From contig CALEQZ010000006.1 in the NCBI GenBank assembly GCA_937908115.1, positions 43,670 to 107,669 of the forward strand: a DNA stretch of 64,000 nt. Reading direction: 5' to 3'. Source of the DNA: an uncultured Alcaligenaceae bacterium. Lineage in GTDB: Bacteria > Pseudomonadota > Gammaproteobacteria > Burkholderiales > Burkholderiaceae_B. The notes below the pieces were generated by a model. It made no database searches. It was not told where the DNA came from and saw only the letters and a program-made list of their open reading frames with translations. The translations under genes were made by a program, and so were the position numbers. This document shows, in pieces, positions 18,118 to 27,204 of the stretch; the first letter of the stretch is position 1; the number at the start of each line of letters is the position of its first letter.

Positions 18118-19695
18118 TCATTCGATGATGCGGGCCAGGCGCGTGGGAGGCAGGCGCCGCACGTAGCACAACGCCAACACCGCGACGGCCAGCGTGATGA
18201 GCTGGCCCGAGTGTATCGCACCGACCAACGTCGTCCGGGCCGCTTCGATGAGCGGCACGCCATCCTGGCCGTGCTGCGCGGCGCTGGCCAGGAACTGCGC
18301 ATGCGCCTCGGGCGTGACCAATATTTGGGGATCGCGTAGCGGCTCCAGCCATGCGTGGCCATCGCCGGCGCGCAGCATACGGTCCAGGTCCGACGCATAG
18401 CGGCTGCCCACCACCGTTCCCATCAGGGCCGTCCCTATCATGCCGCCGACCATGCGCAGCGACTGCTGCATGGCGGTGGCGATGCCTAGCTGCGCGCGGC
18501 CGGCTGCCTGCTGGATGAACACCGTCAGGTTGGGCAGGACGAACCCCATGCCCAGCCCGGCCGCGAACATGTAAAGTGCGAACAACCCGTGCGCGGTGCC
18601 GGCATGCGTGCCGACGATGCCCAGGCAGGCCAGCACGAGCAAGACAAAACCCGCGTAGAACATCACGTTGGGATGCTCGATGCGCGTGATGATGCGACCG
18701 TTGACGATGCTGCCCAGCGTGATGCACGCGACCATGGGCGTAATCAGCATTCCCGCCTGCTGCGGCGACAGGCCGAAGCCGCCTTGCAGCAGCAGCGGCA
18801 CATAGAACAGCAGCGAGAACAGCACCACGCCGGTGAGCAGGGCCAGCACGCACAATACCGCCAGGCTGCGGTTGCGGAACATCGTCAGCGGCACGATGGG
18901 GTGCGGGCATCTGCGCTCCCATTTGTACAGCGCCCAAAAGCCGACCGTGCCGGCGGCCGCGAGCGCCAGCACTGCGGGCGTGGCGCCGCTGCGCGGCAGC
19001 AACTCCACCGTCAGCTGCCACGACCCGAGCGAGGCCGCGATCAGCAGCGCACCCACCCAATCGAGCCGGATTTCATCGGCCGAATAATGGCGCAAATGCG
19101 GCAAGAAGCGCATGACGAAGCAGGCGCCCAGCAAGCCCACCGGCAGGTTGACGTAAAACACCGAGCGCCAGCCGTAGTGCTCGGTGAGCAGGCCGCCGAG
19201 CGTCGGGCCGATGGCATTGGCGATGCCGAAGGCCGAGCTGAACATCACCTGCCAGCGCAGGCGCACCCGCGGCTCGGGAAACAGATCCGGGATGCACGCG
19301 AACCCCGTGCCGACCAACATGCCGCCGCCCACGCCCTGCAGGGCGCGGGCAAAGACCAGCATGGGCATGCTCTGCGCCGTCGCGCACAGTGCCGAGGCCA
19401 GCGTGAACAGCGCGATGGCGCCCAGCACGAAGGGCTTGCGGCCGTAGTAGTCGCCCAGCCGGCCGAAGATGGGGATCGTGATCACCGACGTCAGCAGATA
19501 GGACGTCGCCACCCAGGCGTACCAGTCGAATCCGCGTAACTCCGCCACCGCGGTGGGCAGGGCGGTGCCCACGACCGTCTGGTCTATGGCCACCATCATC
19601 ATGACCAGGCACATGCCCAGCACCGCAAACAACGACTGGCGAAACGGCAAGACTTGGCCACTGGAATAGGGCTGCACGGGCATGCGGGCGGACAT
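18118..19695 (-). CDS. MFS DHA2-type multidrug efflux transporter
   Basis: About 525 aa with roughly 14 hydrophobic segments. DHA2/EmrB features include MMVAIDQTVVGTALP in helix 1, WVATSYLLTSVITIPIFGRLGDYYGRK, the motif RALQGVGGGM, and GPTLGGLL...WRSVFYVNLPVGL (motif C). The start is ambiguous: an in-frame TTG at 19725 and ATGs at 19707, 19695 and 19683 all lack a strong Shine-Dalgarno sequence. The later ATGs are favoured because operator-like repeats sit over the upstream ones. The MarR gene follows downstream in the same operon. Confidence 0.88.
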   Translation of the reverse strand: MSARMPVQPYSSGQVLPFRQSLFAVLGMCLVMMMVAIDQTVVGTALPTAVAELRGFDWYAWVATSYLLTSVITIPIFGRLGDYYGRKPFVLGAIALFTLASALCATAQSMPMLVFARALQGVGGGMLVGTGFACIPDLFPEPRVRLRWQVMFSSAFGIANAIGPTLGGLLTEHYGWRSVFYVNLPVGLLGACFVMRFLPHLRHYSADEIRLDWVGALLIAASLGSWQLTVELLPRSGATPAVLALAAAGTVGFWALYKWERRCPHPIVPLTMFRNRSLAVLCVLALLTGVVLFSLLFYVPLLLQGGFGLSPQQAGMLITPMVACITLGSIVNGRIITRIEHPNVMFYAGFVLLVLACLGIVGTHAGTAHGLFALYMFAAGLGMGFVLPNLTVFIQQAAGRAQLGIATAMQQSLRMVGGMIGTALMGTVVGSRYASDLDRMLRAGDGHAWLEPLRDPQILVTPEAHAQFLASAAQHGQDGVPLIEAARTTLVGAIHSGQLITLAVAVLALCYVRRLPPTRLARIIE

Positions 19696-19731
19696 TGATG
19701 GACGCATCAATGATTGATGGGTCAATGATTT
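19694..19731. promoter_or_regulatory. Overlapping inverted repeats, candidate MarR operator
   Basis: TTGATG-N4-CATCAA has perfect 6-bp arms and is followed at once by TCAATGATTGA and GGTCAATGAT copies of the same half-site. TTGAT/ATCAA half-sites are typical of MarR-family operators. The element overlaps the candidate start codons of the efflux gene, so a bound repressor would block transcription or initiation. Confidence 0.6.
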
Positions 19732-19795
19732 TAGGGCGGCGCCGGCGCACCGGCAAATCGGCGCCCGCGCAAGATCGCCGCGTGCGGCCGGCGGT

Positions 19796-20668
19796 TCAAC
19801 GTTGCGCCGCGCGGATGCGCTCCAGTTCGGGGACGAGGTAGTCCATCAGGCGCGCGGGATGCTCGACCATCGGAAAGTGCCCCAGGTCGGGCATGACGAC
19901 AAAGCGCGCGCCTGGAATCATCCGGGCCACCCGCTCGCTGTCTGCGGGGCTTGCCGAGTAATCGTAGGCGCCGGTCAGCAGCGCGATGCCGAATCGATCG
20001 GCGCGCAGCCCCTGCAGGTGGACCGAGGCGTCGAAATCCTCGCTGTAGAAGTGCAGGTCCTCGGCGTAGGTGCCGAAGCCCCCCTGGGAATAGATCCACG
20101 CCGCCTCGCGCCGGGCCTGCAGGCTGGCGGCCGGCCCCATCAGGCCGCGCACGTAGGCTGGGTTATGCGCGGCAGCGTTGACCGCCGGATGCGCCAGATA
20201 TGGCGTCAGCCTGCCCAATGCGCGCCACGGAGCTTCCAGCGCGACGACCCCGGCGACGGCCTCGGGATGCCTGGCGGCCATGTACAACGCCATGGCCGCG
20301 CCCATCGAACAGCCCAACAGCCACAAGGCCAGCGGCGCCAATGCCAGGCGCTGCACGTTGCTGGCGAACGCGTCCTGCAGCGTCCCGCCCGGCAGCTGGC
20401 TGAGCACGGCGGCAATCAACGGCGCGAGCATGGCGGCGCAAAAGATGCCATGGCGGGAGATAAAGCTGCGCAAGTCGGCATCGCGCCCCTGGTACCGGGG
20501 CAGGGCCAGGGCCAGGATGGCAAGCAGGCACAGCACGTGCAGGATTGCGCCGCCCGCCCGCTCATAAAGCAGCACCGCGGCTGGAAACGCGGCCGCCAGG
20601 CAGGCCGCGGCGCGCGCGGGAAACGGCCCCTCAGCAGGGCGCGCGAGTGAAGCAGCAGACAAGGTCAT
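19796..20668 (-). CDS. Chimera: O-antigen-ligase-like N-terminus joined to alpha/beta-hydrolase C-terminus
   Basis: About 290 aa if started at the ATG 20668 (the frame is open to 20758). Residues ~15-117 are hydrophobic and resemble the N-terminal helices of Wzy/WaaL O-antigen ligases (PAAVLLYERAGG; PLIAAVLSQL; NVQRLALAPLALWLL). At about residue 118 the sequence switches without a linker into an alpha/beta hydrolase at its nucleophile elbow GCSMGAAM and continues to the C-terminal acid/His region (GAYDYSASPADSERV; PDLGHFPMVEHP). The hydrolase lacks its first ~90 residues, including the oxyanion-hole strand, and the ligase lacks everything after helix ~4. A deletion fusing two genes is the simplest reading, and function is doubtful. 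Confidence 0.75.
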   Translation of the reverse strand: MTLSAASLARPAEGPFPARAAACLAAAFPAAVLLYERAGGAILHVLCLLAILALALPRYQGRDADLRSFISRHGIFCAAMLAPLIAAVLSQLPGGTLQDAFASNVQRLALAPLALWLLGCSMGAAMALYMAARHPEAVAGVVALEAPWRALGRLTPYLAHPAVNAAAHNPAYVRGLMGPAASLQARREAAWIYSQGGFGTYAEDLHFYSEDFDASVHLQGLRADRFGIALLTGAYDYSASPADSERVARMIPGARFVVMPDLGHFPMVEHPARLMDYLVPELERIRAAQR

Positions 20669-20882
20669 GGGCCATCGGGAAGCGCCGAGGACGACGCGCA
20701 TACCGCGGCATGCGCAAGTAGCAGCGCGGCCGGGCTCCCGCACTATGTCGCACATCACCGCCGCCGTGGGTAACCTTGAGCAAGTCAGGCAACATTGTTC
20801 AACTCCTGACGCTGGCGTTGTGACGATCTACGAATGCCGTATCGAATTGCGCACCGGCACAAGGATCGGCCGCAATGACGAA

Positions 20883-20908
20883 GCCCGGCCTGTCGACCAG
20901 GGCCGGGC
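20883..20908 (-). terminator. Hairpin downstream of gyrB
   Basis: GCCCGGCC and GGCCGGGC arms enclose a 10-nt loop about 40 bp beyond the gyrB stop. On the minus strand the hairpin is followed by a short pyrimidine-rich stretch (CTTCGTC) but no real T run, so it is a weak intrinsic terminator candidate. Confidence 0.4.
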
Positions 20909-20947
20909 CTGCGCAAAGGTGGGCGCGCCGTCCTGGCCGCGCCCGGG

Positions 20948-23398
20948 TCAAACGTCGATGTTCGACGCCGACAGCGCGTGCGTTTCGATGAAGGCGCGCC
21001 GCGGCTCGACGTTGTCGCCCATGAGGGTGGTGAAGATTTCGTCGGCGGCGATCGCGTCCTCGATCTGCACCTTCAGCAACCGGCGCACCGCGGGATCCAT
21101 GGTCGTCTCCCAGAGCTGCTCGGGATTCATTTCGCCCAGGCCCTTGTAGCGCTGCTTGGTCACGCCGCGCTCGGCTTCGGCGCGCAGCCAAGCCATGGCG
21201 GCGCGGAAGTCGTCGATGGCGACCTCCTTGCGCTTGTCGCCCTCACCGCGCGCCACCGTCGCGCCTTCGCGCACCAAGCCATCGAAGGTCGCAGCCGACC
21301 GGGCCAGCACGCCGTAGTCCGCGCCGCGCACGAAATCGTTGTCGAACACCGTCACGCGGATGTTGCCGTGATGCTTGCGGCGCACGACGACGCGATGCCT
21401 TTCGTTGGCCTCGTCGTATTCGGCCACGACCTCGACCTGGTTGGGCAGCGCGGGATTCTGCAGGGCCTCGTGCAGGCGGCTGGCCGATGCCTGCGCGCGC
21501 CCGGCGTCATCCAGCTCGATCGCGATGCCTTGCGCGATGGCCGACAGCGCGCCTTCGTCCATGGTCCGCGACAACCGCTTGATGACCGCGTCGGCCAGCA
21601 TGTACTGGCGCGCCAGTTCGGCCAGCGCCTCGCCGCGGATGGGCTCGGCCCCGGCTGCCGGGATGACCTCGGCGTCCTTGAGCGCCAGCTGCAGCATGTA
21701 CTGCGCTTCCTCGTGTTCGTCCTTGAGGTAGCGCTCCTCGCGCCCGGCCTTGACCTTGTAAAGCGGTGGCTGGGCGATGTAGACGTGGCCGCGCTCGACC
21801 AGCTCGGGCATTTGGCGGTAGAGCAGCGTCAACAGCAGCGTGCGGATGTGCGCGCCGTCGACGTCGGCGTCGGTCATGATGATGATGCGGTGGTAGCGCA
21901 GCTTCTCGATGTTGAAGTCCGGGCCGATACCGGTGCCCAGGGCCGTGATGAGCGTGGCGATCTGCTCGCTGCTGATCAGCTTGTCAAAGCGCGCCTTCTC
22001 GACGTTGAGCACCTTGCCGCGCAAGGGCAGCACTGCCTGGAACTTGCGGTCGCGGCCCTGCTTGGCCGAGCCGCCGGCCGAATCGCCCTCGACGATGTAC
22101 AGCTCGCACAGCGCCGGATCCTTTTCCTGGCAATCGGCCAGCTTGCCCGGCAGGCCCGCGCCTTCGAGCACGCTCTTGCGCCGGGTCATCTCGCGCGCCT
22201 TGCGGGCCGCCTCGCGCGCGCGCGCAGCCTCGACGATCTTGGCGCACAGCGCCTTGGCATCATTGGGATGCTCGAGCAGCCAGGTCTCCAGCGTGCGCGC
22301 CACCGCCTCCTCGACGGCAGGGCGCACCTCGCTCGAGACCAGCTTGTCCTTGGTCTGGCTGCTGAACTTGGGCTCGGGCACCTTGACTGACAGCACGCAG
22401 GACAGGCCTTCACGCATGTCGTCGCCGGTGGTCTCGACCTTGGCCTTCTTGGCCAGCTCGTTGTCGGCGATGTACTTGTTGATGATGCGCGTCATCGCCG
22501 CGCGCAGGCCGGTCAGGTGCGTGCCGCCGTCGCGCTGCGGAATATTGTTGGTAAAGCACAGCACCTGCTCGGTGTAGCCGTCATTCCACTGCATGGCCAC
22601 TTCCACGCCGACCGGTACGCCGCCGGCGCTCGACTCGGTGCTGACCCAGAATACATTGGGGTGCAGGACGGTCTTGGTGCGGTTGATGTACTCGACGAAG
22701 CCCTTGACCCCGCCGGAAAACGCGAAGTTCTCCTCCTTGCCCTGGCGCTGGTCGATCAGCCGGATCTTCACGCCGTTGTTCAGGAAGGACAGCTCGCGCA
22801 GCCGCTTGGACAGGATTTCGTAGTGGTATTCGACCTTGCTGAAGATCTCGGCGTCGGGCAGGAAATGCACCTCCGTGCCGCGCTTTTCGGTCGTGCCCGT
22901 CACGCGCAAGGGTGCGACGCGCTGGCCGCGGCGGAATTCCATTTCATGGACTTTGCCGTCTCGCCGGATCGTCAGGCGCAGCCATTCGGACAGCGCGTTC
23001 ACGCACGACACGCCCACGCCGTGCAGGCCGCCGGACACCTTGTAGGAGTTCTGGTCGAACTTGCCGCCGGCGTGCAGCTCGGTCATCACGATCTCGGCCG
23101 CACTGCGCTGGAATTCGTCATCCTTATGGATGTCGGTCGGGATGCCACGGCCGTTGTCGGCCACCGAAATGGAATTGTCAGTATGGATGGTGACGACGAT
23201 GTCGTCGCAATAGCCGGCCAGCGCCTCGTCGATCGCGTTGTCGACGACTTCGAAGACCATGTGGTGCAGGCCCGTGCCGTCCGACGTATCGCCGATGTAC
23301 ATGCCAGGGCGCTTGCGTACGGCCTCCAGGCCCTTGAGCATCTTGATGCTGTCGGCGCCGTAGTCGGTTGTTGCGGGTGCAGTGTTCTGTTCGGACAT
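20948..23398 (-). CDS. gyrB: DNA gyrase subunit B
   Basis: An 816-aa GyrB. The GHKL ATPase has VDNAIDEALAGY, ADNGRGIPTD and GGLHGVGVSCVNALS. The Toprim region has EGDSAGGSAKQGRDRKFQAVLPLRGKVLNVEKA and the DADVDGAHIRTLLL metal site. The C-terminal YKGLGEMNPEQLWETTMDP binds GyrA. The length beyond ~800 fits the betaproteobacterial insertion between Toprim and tail. It is downstream of dnaN on the same strand with a 95-bp gap. It introduces negative supercoils at the expense of ATP. Confidence 0.99.
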   Translation of the reverse strand: MSEQNTAPATTDYGADSIKMLKGLEAVRKRPGMYIGDTSDGTGLHHMVFEVVDNAIDEALAGYCDDIVVTIHTDNSISVADNGRGIPTDIHKDDEFQRSAAEIVMTELHAGGKFDQNSYKVSGGLHGVGVSCVNALSEWLRLTIRRDGKVHEMEFRRGQRVAPLRVTGTTEKRGTEVHFLPDAEIFSKVEYHYEILSKRLRELSFLNNGVKIRLIDQRQGKEENFAFSGGVKGFVEYINRTKTVLHPNVFWVSTESSAGGVPVGVEVAMQWNDGYTEQVLCFTNNIPQRDGGTHLTGLRAAMTRIINKYIADNELAKKAKVETTGDDMREGLSCVLSVKVPEPKFSSQTKDKLVSSEVRPAVEEAVARTLETWLLEHPNDAKALCAKIVEAARAREAARKAREMTRRKSVLEGAGLPGKLADCQEKDPALCELYIVEGDSAGGSAKQGRDRKFQAVLPLRGKVLNVEKARFDKLISSEQIATLITALGTGIGPDFNIEKLRYHRIIIMTDADVDGAHIRTLLLTLLYRQMPELVERGHVYIAQPPLYKVKAGREERYLKDEHEEAQYMLQLALKDAEVIPAAGAEPIRGEALAELARQYMLADAVIKRLSRTMDEGALSAIAQGIAIELDDAGRAQASASRLHEALQNPALPNQVEVVAEYDEANERHRVVVRRKHHGNIRVTVFDNDFVRGADYGVLARSAATFDGLVREGATVARGEGDKRKEVAIDDFRAAMAWLRAEAERGVTKQRYKGLGEMNPEQLWETTMDPAVRRLLKVQIEDAIAADEIFTTLMGDNVEPRRAFIETHALSASNIDV

Positions 23399-23493
23399 GG
23401 TCTGTACGTAAATGGGGGTGTAGGACGGCCTTGCGGCACGACCGGCCCGTCGCTGCGGCCATCCGCGGCGACGGCTGGATACCCGGCGCGCGG

Positions 23494-24609
23494 CTAGATG
23501 CGCATGGGCATGACGACGTACTTGAACTGATCGTCTCCCGGCAAGGTGATCAATGCCGAGGCATTGGGGTCGGGCTTGACCGACCAGGTCACTTCCTCTG
23601 TCTTGACGTTGCCGAGCACATCGAGCAGGTAGCCGACGTTAAAGCCGACGTCCAGCGGTTCGTGGCCGTAGTCGATGTCGATCTCTTCCTGCGCCTCTTC
23701 CTGCTCGGCATTGGACGATGAGATCTTGAGCTGGTTCTGCGCCAGCTGCAGGCGCACACCCTTGAACTTGTCGGTGGTCAGGATGGCCGCCCGCTGCAAG
23801 CTACCCTGCAAGGCCTCGCGCGAGACGTTGAAATGGCGCGTGTAATCAGTGGGGATCACGCGCGTGAAATCCGGAAACTTGCCTTCGACCAGCTTGGACA
23901 CCAGCTCCACGCTGCCGAAGCGGAAGCGGATCTGGCCCGCGGCCACGTCGATCTGGACCGGCTCGTCGCTGTCTTCGAGCAGGCGCTGCATCTCCAGCAC
24001 CGTCTTGCGCGGCACGATGACTTCGTGGCGCTGGGTCACGCCATCGGCCGGCGTGGCGCAATGCGCCAGCCGGTGCCCGTCGGTGGCCACGGCGCGGACC
24101 TGTCCGGGTTCGAAGACCAGCAGCATGCCATTCAGGTAGTAGCGGATGTCCTGCTGCGCCATGGCGAAGTGCACCATGTTCAACAGGTGGCGCAGCGCCT
24201 TTTGCGGCAGCGGCAGCGACACGTCCCACTGCTCGGGCTGCGCCATGGTCGGGAATTCGGTGGCCGCCAACGTCTGCAGCGCGAAGCGGCTCTTGCCGGC
24301 TTGCACGGTCAGCTTGTTGCCCGACTGGCTGAGCTTGACCTCGCCGGTGTCGGGCAGGGCGCGCAGGATGTCCAGGAGCTTGCGCGCGGCTACGGTGGTG
24401 GATTCGGACGAATCGCCCACGCCGAAGTCGGCATGGGTGGTGATCTGCACTTCGAGGTCGGTCGCAACGAAGGCAACCTTCTCGCCTTCCTTGCGCAGCA
24501 GGATGTTGGCCAGTATGGGCAGCGTGTGCCGGCGTTCGACTATGCCCGCCACGGTAGCCAAGGGCTTCAGCAATGCATCGCGTGCGGTTTGTACGAGTTG
24601 CATGTTCAT
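23494..24609 (-). CDS. dnaN: DNA polymerase III beta sliding clamp
   Basis: A 371-aa clamp of normal length with three repeated domains. It begins MQLVQTARDALLKPLATVAGIVERRHTLPILANILL and ends in the canonical YVVMPMR(I) partner-binding tail. TDGHRLA is intact. The ATG at 24609 overlaps the dnaA stop (ATGA), with a second ATG two codons later, so dnaA and dnaN are translationally coupled. Confidence 0.99.
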   Translation of the reverse strand: MNMQLVQTARDALLKPLATVAGIVERRHTLPILANILLRKEGEKVAFVATDLEVQITTHADFGVGDSSESTTVAARKLLDILRALPDTGEVKLSQSGNKLTVQAGKSRFALQTLAATEFPTMAQPEQWDVSLPLPQKALRHLLNMVHFAMAQQDIRYYLNGMLLVFEPGQVRAVATDGHRLAHCATPADGVTQRHEVIVPRKTVLEMQRLLEDSDEPVQIDVAAGQIRFRFGSVELVSKLVEGKFPDFTRVIPTDYTRHFNVSREALQGSLQRAAILTTDKFKGVRLQLAQNQLKISSSNAEQEEAQEEIDIDYGHEPLDVGFNVGYLLDVLGNVKTEEVTWSVKPDPNASALITLPGDDQFKYVVMPMRI

Positions 24610-26045
24610 CCTTTTAGAGTTTGTTCCAACACGTGCAGGGTATGGTTGAGCTCGGCCTGTTTGGCGCGGGCTTCCGAGATCTTGCGCACCGCGTGCAAGA
24701 CCGTCGTGTGGTCCCGCCCCCCGAACAAGTCCCCGATTTCGGGCAGGCTTTTCTGCGTGAGCTCCTTGGCCAGGTACATGGCTATCTGGCGAGGCAAAGC
24801 GATGTTGGCGGGCCGACGTTTCGAATACATGTCGGCCACCTTGATCTTGTAGAAGTCGGCCACCGTCTTCTGGATGTTCTCAACCGTGATCTGGCCGTTG
24901 GACACGGACAGCAGGTCCTTGAGGGCCTCCTTGCAAAGGTCGACGGTGAGTACGTCGCGCCCATGGAAGCGCGCGTAGGCGAGCACCTTGCGCAGTGCGC
25001 CTTCAAGCTCGCGCACATTGCTGCGCAGGTGCTTGGCGATGAAAAAGGCCACTTCCTCCGGCATGGGCATGCCTTCGGACTCGGCCTTGCGCAGCAGGAT
25101 GGCCACGCGCATCTCGAGCTCGGGCGGCTCGATGGCCACCGTCAGCCCCGAGTCGAAGCGCGATATCAGCCGGCTGTCGATGCCGGACAGCTCCTTGGGA
25201 TAGGTGTCGCTGGTAATGATGATCTGCTTGCGCTGCGCGACCATCGCCTCGAAGGCGTAGAAAAACTCTTCCTGCGTGCGGTTCTTGCCGGAAAAGAACT
25301 GGATGTCGTCGATCAGCAGCAGGTCCAGCGAATGGTAGTAGCGCTTGAAATCGTCGAACGCCTTGCGCTGGTAGGCCTTGACCACGTCCGAGACGTATTG
25401 GTCGGCGTGCACATAGCGCACGCGGGTGCCGGTGCCAGCCGCGACCATGGCGTTGCCGATGGCGTGAATGAGGTGGGTCTTGCCCAGGCCGACGCCGCCA
25501 TAGAGGAACAGCGGGTTGTACGACGTGCCCGGGTTTTCGGCCACCTGCAGGGCGGCGGCGCGCGCCAGCTGGTTGGCCTTGCCGGTGACGAAGTTGTCGA
25601 AGGTCAGCTCGGCGTTCAGGCGCGAGCGTTCGTAGCTATAGCTGTTGGCCGCGGACGCGCTCGTGGCCACTGCCGGCGCCTCCATGCGCTGCGCGGCGGC
25701 GGCCGGCGGATCGATGCCGGGCAGCGTGGGCGTGACGCCCGCGGCCGGTGCGGCGCGCTCGGCGGCGGCGGGACGCGCGGCAGGACGGCTGGCCCCGCTC
25801 GATTGGGGCAGCTCGAAGAACACCTGGACCGGGCGCTTGAACCACTCGGAGGCGAGCGCCTCGATCTGGTGCGAGAAGTTCTTGCGCACCCAGTCCAGCT
25901 TGAAGCGGTTGGGCGCGGCCACCCGCAGCACGGCCTGCGCCTCGTCGAAGGCGATCGGCACGAGCGGGCGTATCCAGGCGCTGATCTGCTGAGGGGGAAG
26001 CTCCTGTTCGAGGCGCCGGACGCAGGTCTGCCAGAACTCGTTCAT
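24606..26045 (-). CDS. dnaA: Chromosomal replication initiator DnaA
   Basis: A 479-aa initiator. Domain I (residues ~1-85, binding DnaB and partners) is followed by an Ala/Pro-rich linker (~86-140). The AAA+ domain has Walker A GGVGLGKTH (~183-191), Walker B LLLIDDIQFF and sensor motifs (SRLISRFDSGLTV). Domain IV carries the DNA-binding signature GGRDHTTVLHAVRKI (~443-457) that reads DnaA boxes. It is first in dnaA-dnaN-gyrB. A perfect DnaA box about 120 bp upstream suggests autoregulation. Confidence 0.99.
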   Translation of the reverse strand: MNEFWQTCVRRLEQELPPQQISAWIRPLVPIAFDEAQAVLRVAAPNRFKLDWVRKNFSHQIEALASEWFKRPVQVFFELPQSSGASRPAARPAAAERAAPAAGVTPTLPGIDPPAAAAQRMEAPAVATSASAANSYSYERSRLNAELTFDNFVTGKANQLARAAALQVAENPGTSYNPLFLYGGVGLGKTHLIHAIGNAMVAAGTGTRVRYVHADQYVSDVVKAYQRKAFDDFKRYYHSLDLLLIDDIQFFSGKNRTQEEFFYAFEAMVAQRKQIIITSDTYPKELSGIDSRLISRFDSGLTVAIEPPELEMRVAILLRKAESEGMPMPEEVAFFIAKHLRSNVRELEGALRKVLAYARFHGRDVLTVDLCKEALKDLLSVSNGQITVENIQKTVADFYKIKVADMYSKRRPANIALPRQIAMYLAKELTQKSLPEIGDLFGGRDHTTVLHAVRKISEARAKQAELNHTLHVLEQTLKG

Positions 26046-26394
26046 TGCCTACCCCGGCCGCCCGTCAGGGTGTTGCAGCCCCCTTGGGGCACTGAACGAA
26101 GGGATCGTGGGGGCATCATTTCATTTGCCATGCAAACTCCCGATTCTACCTTGCCTGGCGTTCGGTTATCCACAGGCTGGGCCCGCCCGGCGGCGGCCGG
26201 TTCTGGCTAACTGTTTGACTAGCCTGGAAAAATTTGATGAAATGATGGGCTTTTCGGTTTGACGGCAGCTTTGCCTGCCACAAGCCTTGGCAGAAGCGTT
26301 TGCGTGCCTTATCGCGTGGCCGGGGCTGCCAGGGACTTTGATTGCGGCCCGGCGATCGGCCTGATAGGCCCAACCACTACGGTTAACCCACATT
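26046..26394. promoter_or_regulatory. dnaA-rpmH divergent intergenic region with one DnaA box
   Basis: The 349-bp gap between dnaA and rpmH holds one perfect DnaA box, TTATCCACA at 26166-26174, and a moderately AT-rich stretch at 26210-26260. A GCCCC-CTT-GGGGC hairpin lies at 26078-26090 in the dnaA leader. I find no cluster of further boxes, so promoter control of dnaA is more likely than a replication origin here. Confidence 0.6.
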
Positions 26395-26529
26395 ATGAAA
26401 CGCACTTTCCAGCCCTCCGTTACCCGTCGCAAGCGCACCCACGGCTTTCGTGTGCGCATGAAGACCCGCGGCGGCCGCGCCGTCCTGAACGCGCGCCGCG
26501 CCAAAGGCCGCAAGCGCCTGGCCGTCTGA
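26395..26529 (+). CDS. rpmH: 50S ribosomal protein L34
   Basis: A 44-aa very basic protein, MKRTFQPSVTRRKRTHGFR then MKTRGGRAVLNARRAKGRKRLAV, matching L34 end to end. It starts the conserved rpmH-rnpA-yidD order, divergent from dnaA. rnpA begins 13 bp after the stop. Confidence 0.99.
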   Translation: MKRTFQPSVTRRKRTHGFRVRMKTRGGRAVLNARRAKGRKRLAV

Positions 26530-26541
26530 TCCAGGGTACCC

Positions 26542-26916
26542 ATGAGGCGCGCCACGCACCCTGCGGCGGCGCGCTTGCACCGCCCCTCTGAGTTCGCTGC
26601 CGCCCTGAAGGGCCGGCGGGTGAGCAGAGGGGCGCTTTTCGTGTTGAGCGCGGCGCTGCAGCCGGATGACGGCGCCGGGCAGGCGCAGGCCCGCCTGGGG
26701 ATGATTATCGCCAAACGCCATGCGCCGCTGGCGGTCACCCGCAGCGCATTGAAGCGGGTCGTGCGCGAAGCGTTCCGGGCGGTCCGCCACGAGCTTCCCG
26801 CGGGCAATTACGTCGTGCGGCTGCAGGCCCGGGTGCCGGACTGTTCGCTAACCGCGCTCAAGCGCGCAGCGCGCGCCGAAGTGGACACTCACTTTCGCAA
26901 GGCGCGGCAATGCTGA
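26542..26916 (+). CDS. rnpA: Ribonuclease P protein component
   Basis: A 124-aa basic protein that binds the RNase P RNA and aids 5' maturation of tRNAs. The RNP core is visible as GMIIAKRHAPLAVTRSALKRVVREAFR (residues ~53-79), matching the RNR-type helix (here ALKRVVREAFR). It overlaps yidD by 7 bp. Confidence 0.97.
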   Translation: MRRATHPAAARLHRPSEFAAALKGRRVSRGALFVLSAALQPDDGAGQAQARLGMIIAKRHAPLAVTRSALKRVVREAFRAVRHELPAGNYVVRLQARVPDCSLTALKRAARAEVDTHFRKARQC

Positions 26917-27164
26917 AGGCCCTGCTGATCGCCCCGATCCGGTTTTACCGGTACTTCATCAGTCCGTGGACCGGCCATGCCTGCCGGTTCCATCCCACCT
27001 GCTCGGCCTACGCCATCACCGCGATTGAACGCCATGGCGCGCTGCGCGGCGCATGGCTGGCGCTGCGGCGCATCAGCCGCTGCCACCCCTGGGCCGAGGG
27101 CGGCGTCGACCCGGTCCCGCCAGCGGCCGCCCGCCACGACGGCGCGCCGCCACCGTCCGCCTGA
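26910..27164 (+). CDS. yidD: Membrane protein insertion efficiency factor YidD
   Basis: An 84-aa YidD with the diagnostic IRFYRYFISPWTGHACRFHPTCSAYAITAIERHG...RISRCHPWAEGGVDPVP. It assists YidC-dependent membrane insertion. It overlaps rnpA by 7 bp. Unusually, yidC is not next: two minus-strand metabolic genes intervene. Confidence 0.97.
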   Translation: MLKALLIAPIRFYRYFISPWTGHACRFHPTCSAYAITAIERHGALRGAWLALRRISRCHPWAEGGVDPVPPAAARHDGAPPPSA

Positions 27165-27204
27165 CCGACCGGGCATGCGGCGCCGCCGTGGCGTAGGTCG
27201 GCAG

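Noticed and set aside
26046..26394. dnaA-rpmH gap as oriC
   Set aside because: Only one perfect DnaA box and no strong AT-rich element; the 53.5 kb cluster is better, though skew data could reverse this.
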